The notes under the pieces are model-generated. The model worked only from the letters and a program-made list of their open reading frames with translations. It was not told the origin of the DNA and made no database searches. 20,985 nt of DNA, taken from the NCBI GenBank assembly GCA_913048545.1, contig CAJWWH010000017.1:1-20985 (forward strand). The letters are read 5' to 3'. Both the position numbers and the translations under genes were made by a program. This stretch comes from an uncultured Opitutia bacterium. Lineage in GTDB: Bacteria; Verrucomicrobiota; Verrucomicrobiae; Opitutales; MB11C04. Each line of letters opens with the position of its first letter. The first letter of the stretch is position 1. Shown in pieces: positions 8,397 to 15,240 of this stretch.

Positions 8397-9317
8397 ATGA
8401 ATGAAGAAGTTTTTATTTGCCCCGACGGTACCCGAGACCGAGTGGATAAAATTCTCGCCCATGCATTCCCGGAAAAAAGCCGTGCATTGATACAGCGTGC
8501 GATTGAAGATAAAAAAGTCAGAAGACAGGACGGAGCAAAGCTGGAGGCGAAGACAAAGGTAGATTCAGGTGATGTGCTTTTAATCGATCTTTCACGGGAA
8601 GAAGTGAAGCCCCTTTGTGGAAAGAATATTCCAATTAAAGTAATTTTTGAGGATGAGGAAATATTGGTCATTAACAAGGCAAGCGGTATGGTTGTGCACC
8701 CGGGGGATGGAACTCAGGATGACACTTTAGTTCATGCACTGCTTTATCTTTACCCTGATACTTTGTGTCCCGTAGGCGCTCCCGAGAGGCCGGGGATTGT
8801 CCATCGTCTGGACAAGGAAACCAGTGGGGTTATGGTAGTCGCAAAATCCGAAAAGGCTTATTATTCTCTGGTTGATCAATTTTCACGCAGAAAAACGGGA
8901 AAGGAATATCTTGCTTTAGTTCAAGGTGTGGTTTCCCCAAGGAAAGGAAAGATTGATGAGCCTGTGGGCAGGCATCCTAAAAATCGTATTAAAATGGCGG
9001 TGGTGCAAAATGGGAAGCCGGCTATTTCTGAATGGGAAATTATGGATAAATTTGAGGACTCATTGAGCCTGCTGCGAGTTAGGATTCATACGGGAAGGAC
9101 TCACCAAATTCGGGTTCATTTTTCATTTCTGGGGCATCCACTGGCTGGCGACTTAACTTACGGCGCAAAGAATGATCCTAATTTTAACCGTGTAATGTTG
9201 CATGCCAAAAGACTGGAAATATTCCATCCCGTGAGTAAGGAGAAACTCAGTTTTACCGCTAACTTACCCCCTGATTTTCAGCAGAGTATAAATAAACTTT
9301 CGGAGGGTTCTTCCTAG
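8397..9317 (+). CDS. rluD: RluA/RluD-family 23S rRNA pseudouridine synthase
   Basis: From ATG 8397 the protein is 306 residues: an S4-like RNA-binding domain (about 10-75) followed by the pseudouridine synthase domain. The catalytic aspartate is D139 in the H-R-L-D-K-E-T-S-G motif, the same number as in E. coli RluD, which supports this start. The R-I-H-T-G-R-T-H-Q-I-R-V-H motif and the G-D-x-x-Y-G segment are typical. It isomerises uridines in large-subunit rRNA. RluD, rather than RluA or RluC, is favoured by the S4 domain and by overall motif form, but the exact target is inferred. An upstream in-frame ATG at 8346 would overlap the deaminase by 47 bases and has a better purine tract before it, so the start is not fully settled. 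The stop shares bases with that of the convergent LOG gene. Confidence 0.93.
   Translation: MNEEVFICPDGTRDRVDKILAHAFPEKSRALIQRAIEDKKVRRQDGAKLEAKTKVDSGDVLLIDLSREEVKPLCGKNIPIKVIFEDEEILVINKASGMVVHPGDGTQDDTLVHALLYLYPDTLCPVGAPERPGIVHRLDKETSGVMVVAKSEKAYYSLVDQFSRRKTGKEYLALVQGVVSPRKGKIDEPVGRHPKNRIKMAVVQNGKPAISEWEIMDKFEDSLSLLRVRIHTGRTHQIRVHFSFLGHPLAGDLTYGAKNDPNFNRVMLHAKRLEIFHPVSKEKLSFTANLPPDFQQSINKLSEGSS
9314..9317. other. Shared stop-codon tetramer CTAG of two convergent genes
   Basis: The bases CTAG read TAG on both strands. The plus-strand pseudouridine synthase stops at 9315-9317 and the minus-strand LOG gene stops at 9314-9316. No hairpin terminator fits between the two genes. Confidence 0.9.
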
Positions 9318-10117
9318 AGGTTTGCTGTGATTCGGGTGAAGGCATCATGCACATCATCAACGATTTCAAAAAGTTCCACGTCTTTGGGTGAAATTACTCC
9401 CCACTTAATAAATTGCTCGAAGTTAATCAAGCCCTCCCAGAATTCTTTTCCGTAAAGAATGATGGGCATTTGTTTTCCCAGTTTTTTGGTCTGAATCAAA
9501 GTCATGGTTTCGAATAATTCATCCATTGTCCCAAAGCCTCCCGGAAAAACAATTACCGCTTTTGCATGATAGAGAAAATAAAATTTTCTCATAAAAAAAT
9601 AGTGAAATTCAAAGGATAACTCAGGGGTGGCAAACTGATTGACTCCTTGTTCAAAGGGCAGGCTGATGCCTAATGCGACTGATTTCCCTTTGGCTTCCGA
9701 TGCTCCCTTATTGGCTGCTTCCATCATGCCGGGGCCTCCTCCTGAGCAGACGTAATATTTGTCTTCAGGGTTGGTTTGCTGATTTGACCAGAGGGTCAAT
9801 TTCTCGGAAAGTGCAACAGCCTCATCATAGTACTTCGACAACCTGAGGATGTTCTCCCTGCGTGCGAGTTCGGATCTTTCATCCTCTGTTACATCGGATT
9901 TTCCAGTAAGCTCTTCCTTGAACTTGTTGAGTTCTTCTTCCGCCTGCACCCTCGATTTTGATCGAGCCGAACCAAAGAATACTATGGTATTTTCAATGCC
10001 TTGCTGACGAAGCCGGATGTCGGGTTCAATTAATTCACATTGAACACGAATCGGACGGGCATCATGGCTGTTGAGAAACTCTTTATTTGAATATGCTTTG
10101 GCTAACTTTTCACTCAT
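9314..10117 (-). CDS. LOG-family protein (cytokinin-riboside-5'-monophosphate phosphoribohydrolase-like / lysine-decarboxylase-like fold)
   Basis: The 267-residue protein has the LOG-family signatures: S-G-G-G-P-G (125-130) in the Rossmann-like fold, R177 and K178 in M-R-K, and the P-G-G-F-G-T-M-D-E motif (192-200) with the catalytic glutamate E200. LOG proteins hydrolyse N6-modified or plain AMP at the N-glycosidic bond, giving a base and ribose 5-phosphate. Many bacterial members act as general nucleotide 5'-monophosphate nucleosidases. Older annotation as lysine decarboxylase is misleading. About 110 residues precede the fold core and include a charged helical insert (about 55-110), longer than in minimal LOG enzymes. 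An AGAGAGAG purine tract precedes the start. A nucleotide-salvage role would fit the deaminase nearby, but the strands differ. Confidence 0.88.
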   Translation of the reverse strand: MSEKLAKAYSNKEFLNSHDARPIRVQCELIEPDIRLRQQGIENTIVFFGSARSKSRVQAEEELNKFKEELTGKSDVTEDERSELARRENILRLSKYYDEAVALSEKLTLWSNQQTNPEDKYYVCSGGGPGMMEAANKGASEAKGKSVALGISLPFEQGVNQFATPELSFEFHYFFMRKFYFLYHAKAVIVFPGGFGTMDELFETMTLIQTKKLGKQMPIILYGKEFWEGLINFEQFIKWGVISPKDVELFEIVDDVHDAFTRITANL

Positions 10118-10325
10118 ACCTTCACTCTCTCTTTTTATGGATCAAATGAAAAGATCAATCAGTAATGGAAAAATTAAACTTTTTGCTAAAGTCTATGCAT
10201 GACTGGTCGACTATGGAGATTAGCCGCAAGGATGCAGCCACATTTAATTTTGATTCAGCCCACAGGAGGTAGGTTAGGATCACAACCTAAATCTTTGTCT
10301 TCCAAGACATTCAAATTAATTTGTT
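10118..10325. other. Divergent intergenic region of 208 bases
   Basis: This is the longest gene-free stretch in the window, between the minus-strand LOG gene and the plus-strand small acidic gene, so it should hold both promoters. I find no convincing -35/-10 pair. It contains a 25-codon open frame (10195-10272), a consensus AGGAGG (10264-10269) with no start codon at a usable distance, and a short inverted repeat directly after it. None of these is strong enough to call a gene or riboswitch. Confidence 0.5.
10270..10289 (+). repeat. Short inverted repeat in the leader of the small acidic gene
   Basis: TAGGTT (10270-10275) and AACCTA (10284-10289) can pair as a 6-base-pair stem with an 8-base loop. 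It begins on the base after an AGGAGG sequence and lies 36 bases before the GTG start at 10326. There is no T-tract after it, so it does not look like an intrinsic terminator. It could be an operator or mRNA leader hairpin, or chance. Confidence 0.35.
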
Positions 10326-10610
10326 GTGATACATATACAAAACCATCTAGACGGCATATCAGACACTTCTCACGATGATGAGATTGAAAACATTCAATCA
10401 AATGACGGCAGTAATTGTGAAATTATTACTTTTCCAACCGATCCTCACAACGAGGTTTCCAATGAAGAAATTGGGAAATGGGTAGATCAATTGATGCAAA
10501 TGCCCGAACCTGAGGGAGATTTCAAGGATCCGCTAGATCAGTTTTCCGAAGAATTTGATGACCCATTCATTCAGGTGGCGGAGAGGGTTCTGTCCGAGGA
10601 TAGTATTTAA
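10326..10610 (+). CDS. Small acidic hypothetical protein
   Basis: A 94-residue protein, strongly acidic with many Asp and Glu, no cysteine pair, signal peptide or membrane segment. I do not recognise a family. The C-terminal half has a helix-like E-E-I-G-K-W-V-D-Q-L stretch followed by repeated acidic/aromatic units (D-P-L-D-Q-F, E-E-F-D-D-P-F). The start is a GTG, because an in-frame stop lies at 10317-10319 and no ATG occurs early in the frame. No good ribosome binding site is visible. Its TAA shares bases with the stop of the convergent sixA-like gene. That it is a real gene rests on the protein-like composition and on the tight fit between neighbours. Confidence 0.6.
   Translation: MIHIQNHLDGISDTSHDDEIENIQSNDGSNCEIITFPTDPHNEVSNEEIGKWVDQLMQMPEPEGDFKDPLDQFSEEFDDPFIQVAERVLSEDSI
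10607..10610. other. Shared stop-codon tetramer TTAA of two convergent genes
   Basis: The bases TTAA read TAA on both strands. The plus-strand acidic protein stops at 10608-10610 and the minus-strand phosphatase stops at 10607-10609. This is the same arrangement as CTAG at 9314-9317. Confidence 0.85.
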
Positions 10611-11095
10611 ATTTTTTTGGGATATTCAAAGTTTTCCAAGCTACAGTTCCCAATTTCAACTGATTGCCAATCCTTTTTATCGCAGTGTAGAACAACTACT
10701 CCGCAAGTAGGCACATTCGGCAAATCTAGAATACCAAGCATATTTGCCAAGACAGTAATAGCGGGATTATGAAAGAATAATGCGACTGATTGAATATCCT
10801 GAGGAATAGAATTCAGAATTTTCAGAACATCAGAAGGATATGATTCGTAAAGCCGTTGCATAAATTCTATGTCCTTTTCCGGAAACCATTTCTGACCAAT
10901 CAAATGGGCAGTTTTTTTTGCCCGCTGGGCGGTGGAACAAATTATTTTATCCGGTTCCATGTATAATGACTTAAGTTTTTCTCCCATTAAGGGAGCATCA
11001 CGGAGACCTCTTTCATTCAGGATTCGATCGTGATCTGGGACCTGTTCGTTCCCCCAGGAAGATTTTGCGTGCCGGATAAGGAAAATAGTTTTCAT
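10607..11095 (-). CDS. sixA: SixA-like phosphohistidine phosphatase (histidine phosphatase superfamily)
   Basis: The 162-residue protein is a small branch-1 histidine phosphatase. The catalytic R-H-A motif with nucleophile H9 is in I-R-H-A-K-S-S-W, and the second core histidine H109 lies in F-F-H-N-P. R58 in S-T-A-Q-R-A-K-K-T-A completes the phosphate pocket. R-H-A-K-S-S-W is the typical SixA form, and the length matches SixA (about 160). SixA removes phosphate from histidine-phosphorylated proteins such as HPt domains or phosphotransferase-system proteins. No sensor kinase or PTS gene is in this window, so the substrate is unknown. The ATG is preceded by an A/T-rich tract with no obvious ribosome binding site. 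Confidence 0.9.
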   Translation of the reverse strand: MKTIFLIRHAKSSWGNEQVPDHDRILNERGLRDAPLMGEKLKSLYMEPDKIICSTAQRAKKTAHLIGQKWFPEKDIEFMQRLYESYPSDVLKILNSIPQDIQSVALFFHNPAITVLANMLGILDLPNVPTCGVVVLHCDKKDWQSVEIGNCSLENFEYPKKI

Positions 11096-11152
11096 TTTAA
11101 GATATATATTTTTCGGATTGCAGGAATAGTTTGATTCTTCACCATAAGAATT

Positions 11153-11722
11153 ATGAGTTCAATCATTCTGTCGATTTTATTAGTTACACTATTTCTTTGT
11201 GGCTGTGGTTCGGAGGAAGATATTTCTCCGGTTGAAACTCAAGAAAATTCTGTCGGTGAAGATGTAACGAGGGAAGAGAGCGTAGTGGATAAAAGGTTCG
11301 TATCGAAGGACCGTGGACTCGATAGAATCTTTGCCGATTTTGAGAAACCGGTGGAGAGTTTCCCCACGATTAGCCAGGACGATTCAGTTACCCAAAAAAA
11401 TGGGCGTTTATATCGAAAAGATATTTTAGATACTCCTTTCACCGGTACTTTAATTGAAAATTTTCCTGACGGTACACGATCCTTGACGACCTCATATTAC
11501 CGCGGGTTACCCCATGGACAGCAACTCAGGAATTTTCCCAACGGACAGCGGGCGTTGGAGGCAAGTTTTGATCAGGGTGTGCTGGTTGGGGTGAAATCGA
11601 GATGGTGGCCGAACAGCATTTTAAGAGAGGAAGCTTATTGGAGCGAGGGAAGGTATATCGGGCGTCGCCTTTGGGATCGTACAGGTCGGCTGATTAAAGA
11701 GGAAATTATTCCACAAAGCTAA
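11153..11722 (+). CDS. Lipoprotein with YwqK/MORN-like repeats
   Basis: The 189-residue protein starts with a short hydrophobic segment and a lipobox, L-C-G-C, with lipidation expected at C18 (C16 also lies in the segment). It would be an outer- or inner-membrane lipoprotein. A polar, acidic linker follows (about 19-80). The second half has about four repeats of 22-24 residues, with units of the form F-P-D/N-G...Y/F-x-x-G...G, typical of the YwqK/MORN-variant family often labelled toxin-antitoxin system YwqK antitoxin. There is no toxin gene next to it, so that label should not be taken as function. The stop lies 2 bases before the stop of the convergent gene. It is divergent from sixA, with 57 bases between the starts. 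Confidence 0.85.
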   Translation: MSSIILSILLVTLFLCGCGSEEDISPVETQENSVGEDVTREESVVDKRFVSKDRGLDRIFADFEKPVESFPTISQDDSVTQKNGRLYRKDILDTPFTGTLIENFPDGTRSLTTSYYRGLPHGQQLRNFPNGQRALEASFDQGVLVGVKSRWWPNSILREEAYWSEGRYIGRRLWDRTGRLIKEEIIPQS

Positions 11723-11724
11723 AT

Positions 11725-12612
11725 TTACTTTTTTTCGATCTCCATAATCCTAAGCACATAATTTTCGAAATCCCCCACTCGAATAATTGAAAGGTTTTCA
11801 ATCACTTTTCGCTTTTCAATTTTCCGCATGGATTCAAATACTGCTTCCCCCATACCGTCAGACACGACCACAACAAGATGGCGGGACTGGAGCCTGAAAT
11901 TAGTGTCGCTCAGAGTGCGGAGCAAGGCCACTTCATCCTCAGGATCCCAGGAATTTCTGATTTCAACTCCCAATGAGATTGAGGGAATCCATAAATCAGT
12001 TTCGCCCGCAGAGTATTTTTTGGTAACCTCTAATTTCAAAACTGATAATTTTAACTCGCAAATATGAATCAGATCCATAATCGAAGCGGAGGTTGTCAGC
12101 AGGGACTCTTTTTCCTTTGCAACGAGTGAGGACAAGTAGGCAACCAAGTTTCCGTGGTGGAGTACTTCCATCCTTTCCATAACAAAGTTACGCATTGATG
12201 GATCAGGAAAAAGAGTTTCGAGATTAAAATCGTTGTTTTTTGTCAGTTTTGCCTCGCTGCCTTTTTTTTCTAATAACTCAATGACATCGTCCAGGTTATG
12301 AGGAAAGGGGAGAGAATGAACCCGGAGGTCATAACTGGTTTGATTTTTGGATAGTTCACTGATTCTTCCTCGAATCCAATGTCCCAAGTGAAAGGCATCC
12401 TTATTATTTTCGTATCCGGATTTCCTGAATTTCCGAACTTTTTCCCTAAATTGGAAAACACCCTGATCATAATATTCATAAGGTCCACCGAGACGATTCA
12501 CTGCCGCCGCAACTTCTTCAATTAAGTCACGGTCATCTTTCCAGTCCCTTCTTCGCCGGTGGTAAATCGCAGTGCCAATAGAAGTTGCACTTGGTCTATC
12601 AAATCTAGGCAT
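11725..12612 (-). CDS. Hypothetical protein, possible nuclease-like C-terminal domain
   Basis: I do not recognise this 295-residue protein. It has no signal peptide or membrane segment. The N-terminus is basic (R-R-R-R at 19-22) and includes a helical segment with E-E-V-A-A-A-V-N-R-L-G-G. The C-terminal part (about 180-295) has a pattern that loosely fits a PD-(D/E)xK endonuclease core: a helix containing E186, then D206 in E-T-D-L-W-I-P, then V-E-I-R with E217 and R219, then a helix with R-L-Q-S and a hydrophobic strand V-V-V-V-S-D-G. The usual lysine would be an arginine, so either a variant active site or an unrelated fold is possible. This is a guess from motif spacing only. It is divergent from the SNase-like gene and convergent with the lipoprotein gene. 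Confidence 0.75.
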   Translation of the reverse strand: MPRFDRPSATSIGTAIYHRRRRDWKDDRDLIEEVAAAVNRLGGPYEYYDQGVFQFREKVRKFRKSGYENNKDAFHLGHWIRGRISELSKNQTSYDLRVHSLPFPHNLDDVIELLEKKGSEAKLTKNNDFNLETLFPDPSMRNFVMERMEVLHHGNLVAYLSSLVAKEKESLLTTSASIMDLIHICELKLSVLKLEVTKKYSAGETDLWIPSISLGVEIRNSWDPEDEVALLRTLSDTNFRLQSRHLVVVVSDGMGEAVFESMRKIEKRKVIENLSIIRVGDFENYVLRIMEIEKK

Positions 12613-12707
12613 GTATGATAAATAAGTTATAATCTACTTTCGTTCAATAAATTATCCAACAATCTGAAGTTCTGATATCATTGCAATCGATTCAGAAGGG
12701 CTCTATT

Positions 12708-13433
12708 TTGTATTTTGTGATTAAATTCAACCCATTTTCTGTCGTTATCTTGTTTTTTTTGCTGGGTAATTTTTTATATGGAATTGAAACGGTGTTGAAT
12801 AAGAAGATTCTCGACAATGACACAAACGGAAGTGAAGCGAAGGGAGAGATTGTTCGGGTAATTAAACCCGGAGTTTTTGATTATCAGACCAAGGACTTTA
12901 TGATTCGAATGAGGGCATGGGGGGTTGGTTTTCCTCAAAGAGATCAACCGGGTTACAACGAAGCAATTACTTTTACTGAGCAAAAACTGCTGTCCACATT
13001 GGCGGAGATTGAAATCAAACAGGAATTTGATCTGCAAAATATCAAAGTTGTTGAAATATTGACAATAAATGGGAAGATGAATTTTAGCAGAGAAGCAATT
13101 TCTTTGGGCATTGGTTGGCATTTGGAAAAAGAAACGAACCGGTACGGTCCATTTTTACTATCCCAGTTAAAAGCAAAGAGGTTAAATTTAGGAATTTGGT
13201 CGACAAATTTTAACTATCAGCAGATTCAGTCGCCCTCCGCTTTACCCACCCCTCGATTACCGGGAATGATTAGTAACCAAAGATCATTCGTGCCGACACT
13301 CAGTTTTTGGGTAACCACTTTTGGAAAAATCCATCGACCAGGATGCTCATTTTACCAAAGAGGGCGTGGTAATTTGACTTCGAAACCACAGGGGATTGAT
13401 TGCAGAATCTGTGGTGGACGTACAAAAAAATGA
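12708..13433 (+). CDS. Exported SNase-like (thermonuclease-fold) protein with a C-terminal His/Cys motif, probably catalytically inactive
   Basis: Starting at TTG 12708, which has AAGGG 7 bases upstream, the protein is 241 residues with an N-terminal signal-like hydrophobic segment (about 1-24). Residues 46-164 follow the staphylococcal nuclease pattern: a G-E-I-V-R-V-I-K-P-G start, an R-M-R-A-W-G strand, then I-N-G-K-M-N, G-I-G-W-H-L, a tyrosine and a closing L-G-I-W. The acidic metal/catalytic residues and the Y-G-R arginine of true nucleases look replaced (G-V-G-F-P-Q-R-D in place of I-D-x-P-E). The C-terminus has H209-R-P-G-C213 and C232-x-x-C235-G-G, which could bind a metal ion such as zinc. 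Other in-frame starts are TTG 12681 and GTG 12717. Confidence 0.78.
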   Translation: MYFVIKFNPFSVVILFFLLGNFLYGIETVLNKKILDNDTNGSEAKGEIVRVIKPGVFDYQTKDFMIRMRAWGVGFPQRDQPGYNEAITFTEQKLLSTLAEIEIKQEFDLQNIKVVEILTINGKMNFSREAISLGIGWHLEKETNRYGPFLLSQLKAKRLNLGIWSTNFNYQQIQSPSALPTPRLPGMISNQRSFVPTLSFWVTTFGKIHRPGCSFYQRGRGNLTSKPQGIDCRICGGRTKK

Positions 13434-13508
13434 CTTTCAAATTACTAATTTTGCATTTTTTTTAATCCTTGCGTTGTAGAAAAGCATAAAACAAATAAAC
13501 CTTATAAT

Positions 13509-14702
13509 ATGTATTTACCAAATATAGAGGAATTTCCCACATTTTCATTAAAGCGATTACTGAGCACCTGCTTCGGTAACACTCACAATGCCGGTGCCAA
13601 AATTTGTATTCTGATCGATTTACCGGATCTTTCACTTATGCATGATGGCAAATTTTTGGAATCCGATGGATTTTCGGTTCAAAAAAAGGCCCATAATGTA
13701 TTTCTCAAAGAATTAATTGAAGGTGTGTCCGATAGTCTTTCTTATTCCGGGAACAATTTTTTTGCTTTTAAAACGACTGGAGGAAGTAATTTGGACCCCG
13801 AAGATGCTGCGACTAATTTCAATGGTGACTCATTATCCTTGGAGCAGGACATATACCCTAATTTTGATATCATTCTTGCGATAACAGACTACTCCTTAAC
13901 GGCTCCCCTTACTGCATCCGCCAAGATTCACGGATTTCGTGGGGCAACTTTACACGGTGTAAATGACATAATTTTGAATTCCGGATTGGCTGTTGATTAT
14001 AATGAAATTAGTAAACAAGCAGAACTTTTTCGGACCGCATTGGATCAGTCGGCTTCTTTCGAACTTGATTTCGAGGTTTTTGGAAACAAATCGACGCTCA
14101 TCATTGATTGTGCAGGACAATCTGCTCAAAAAAGTCACGGTCTTTGTCCGGGTGGAATCCCAGATGTCGCCAATCTCCCAGCCGGTGAGGTTTATTTTGT
14201 TCCGACCTCTGCTTCCGGTTCCTTCCCCTTTCGCTTCTCAGATGGCACGCTCGCACAGATGGAGGTGGAAAACGGTGCAATAATTAGTGCCACACTCCTG
14301 CGAGGGGATCAAAGTAAAGTTGACGACCGAAATAAACAACTAAAAGAGGATCCAGCCACCGGTATAATAGGAGAACTAGGTTTTGGTACTCAGTTACTAC
14401 CGTTTTCAGGAAAGGATATTCAGGATGAGAAAATTCTCGGTACCTGTCATGTGGCAACCGGTAGAAGCGATCATCTTGGTGGAACTTTAACTCCAGACTT
14501 ATTTAATTCCCGCTTAAACGCTTCCCATGATGACATCTTATATGCCCCGCCCAAGACCCCCGAAATTAATGTTGTTGAAGTGAGGATGATTAAAAATGGT
14601 GAACATACTCCGATTCTTAGGGATTTTCAACCAACTGCTTTCCTGCTGGATCAGCTCGTATCTGAATACCCAGTTGAAAAATTTGCTACCAGCGTTTGCT
14701 AA
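13509..14702 (+). CDS. Divergent M29-type (leucyl aminopeptidase T-like) metallopeptidase
   Basis: The 397-residue protein is a distant relative of the M29 aminopeptidases. The N-terminal half is poorly conserved. The C-terminal half has the metal-site motifs: E227 in P-A-G-E-V-Y-F-V-P, E289 in I-G-E-L-G-F-G-T, H314 in T-C-H-V-A, H340 and D342 in S-H-D-D-I. The family tyrosine expected seven residues after the first histidine is D321 here, followed by H322 in S-D-H-L-G-G, so the catalytic residue may differ from classic AmpS/AmpT. It is presumably a cytosolic two-metal peptidase or a non-peptidase derivative. There is no clear ribosome binding site before the ATG. The next gene probably starts inside its 3' end. 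The paralogous enzyme at 6264-7382 is closer to the family norm. Confidence 0.8.
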   Translation: MYLPNIEEFPTFSLKRLLSTCFGNTHNAGAKICILIDLPDLSLMHDGKFLESDGFSVQKKAHNVFLKELIEGVSDSLSYSGNNFFAFKTTGGSNLDPEDAATNFNGDSLSLEQDIYPNFDIILAITDYSLTAPLTASAKIHGFRGATLHGVNDIILNSGLAVDYNEISKQAELFRTALDQSASFELDFEVFGNKSTLIIDCAGQSAQKSHGLCPGGIPDVANLPAGEVYFVPTSASGSFPFRFSDGTLAQMEVENGAIISATLLRGDQSKVDDRNKQLKEDPATGIIGELGFGTQLLPFSGKDIQDEKILGTCHVATGRSDHLGGTLTPDLFNSRLNASHDDILYAPPKTPEINVVEVRMIKNGEHTPILRDFQPTAFLLDQLVSEYPVEKFATSVC

Positions 14703-15036
14703 GCGAGGAATTGTTTTCTTTTGGTTGTCCGTTTTATTGACATCCGTGGTTTGGGGTTTCCGCCCTGCACCATCGGTGCCTCGTGCACCCTCTGTGAAGA
14801 AAGTTCGTCAGACTCCATCGTATGCAAACTTCAACAGGGCACCATTGATTCCATCTTCAAAAATTGCCCGGAAAGCCCCATTATCTCCACGCGCTCCAAT
14901 TGCGCGATATCCAAAATTAGTTAAAAGACCGCCTTCGGTAAAGCGTCCCAAACCAATTCGGAGTGCTCCTGTAGTTCAGCGTGCACCCGTTTTCAAAAGA
15001 GTCCCTTTCGTTCGCCGGGTACCGAAAAGATTTTAA
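14674..15036 (+). CDS. Small exported polycationic Arg/Lys/Pro-rich protein
   Basis: About 120 residues from TTG 14674. The start is uncertain: ATG 14596, with GAGG at 14582-14585, is in frame but would overlap the M29-like gene by 107 bases. A hydrophobic segment of about 18 residues (around 11-28) preceded by K-R forms a signal peptide or single membrane anchor. The remaining roughly 90 residues contain about 25 Lys/Arg, about 20 Pro and no Asp or Glu. They are built of short degenerate units of the form [R/K]-[A/P]-P, such as P-R-A-P, N-R-A-P, Q-R-A-P and K-R-P-P. I do not recognise a family. It could bind an acidic polymer (LPS, DNA, or an acidic surface protein such as its neighbour), or be a host-defence-like cationic peptide. 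It is directly upstream of the giant acidic repeat protein. Confidence 0.6.
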   Translation: MKNLLPAFAKRGIVFFWLSVLLTSVVWGFRPAPSVPRAPSVKKVRQTPSYANFNRAPLIPSSKIARKAPLSPRAPIARYPKLVKRPPSVKRPKPIRSAPVVQRAPVFKRVPFVRRVPKRF

Positions 15037-15110
15037 TTTATGCACATCTTGCATATCAGGATTACGGTCTAATATTTTCCCTAAAAGCTTTGCATTTTAT
15101 CCTATTATTT

Positions 15111-15115
15111 AGGAG
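15111..15115 (+). promoter_or_regulatory. Ribosome binding site of the giant repeat-protein gene
   Basis: AGGAG lies 11 bases before ATG 15127, the clearest Shine-Dalgarno sequence among the starts in this window. It fixes the start of the giant gene, since an in-frame TAA at 15082-15084 rules out most longer forms. Confidence 0.75.
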
Positions 15116-15126
15116 ATTATAGCAAG

Positions 15127-15240
15127 ATGTCTTTGCCCATAATTTCTTTTGCTCGTGTGAGTAAAAGCAACTTTCTTTTGTACATGAGATTGTTGGCATC
15201 TTTGTCTGTCTGTTTTTTTGCATTCAATTATGGATTTGCG
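15127..15240 (+). other. Signal peptide of the giant repeat protein
   Basis: Residues 1-38 have two basic residues (R12, K15), another R21, then a hydrophobic core (L-L-A-S-L-S-V-C-F-F-A-F) and a likely Sec signal-peptidase site after N-Y-G-F-A at residue 38. The rather long n-region suggests the shorter start at the internal ATG, residue 20, is also possible, but the ribosome binding site favours the first ATG. Confidence 0.8.

Noticed and set aside
8297..8677. 126-residue minus-strand frame
   Set aside because: It lies opposite the end of the adenosine deaminase gene and the S4 domain of the pseudouridine synthase, both well supported.
9314..10117. Lysine decarboxylase for the LOG-family gene
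   Set aside because: The P-G-G-x-G-T-x-x-E motif belongs to LOG phosphoribohydrolases. The lysine decarboxylase name is a historic misannotation.
11153..11722. Toxin-antitoxin role for the YwqK-like lipoprotein
   Set aside because: The YwqK antitoxin label is a family name. No toxin gene is adjacent, and the protein is a predicted lipoprotein with MORN-like repeats.
13456..13463. Run of eight T after the SNase-like gene, possible intrinsic terminator
   Set aside because: No GC-rich stem lies before it. The flanking sequence is A/T-rich and cannot form a convincing hairpin.
13503..13508. Perfect TATAAT directly before ATG 13509
   Set aside because: A -10 box here would start transcription downstream of the ATG. 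No matching -35 is found, and the match is probably due to A/T-rich sequence.
15040..15054. ATGCA...TGCAT inverted repeat after the polycation gene
   Set aside because: The stem is only five base pairs and has no T-tract, so it is too short to call a terminator or operator.
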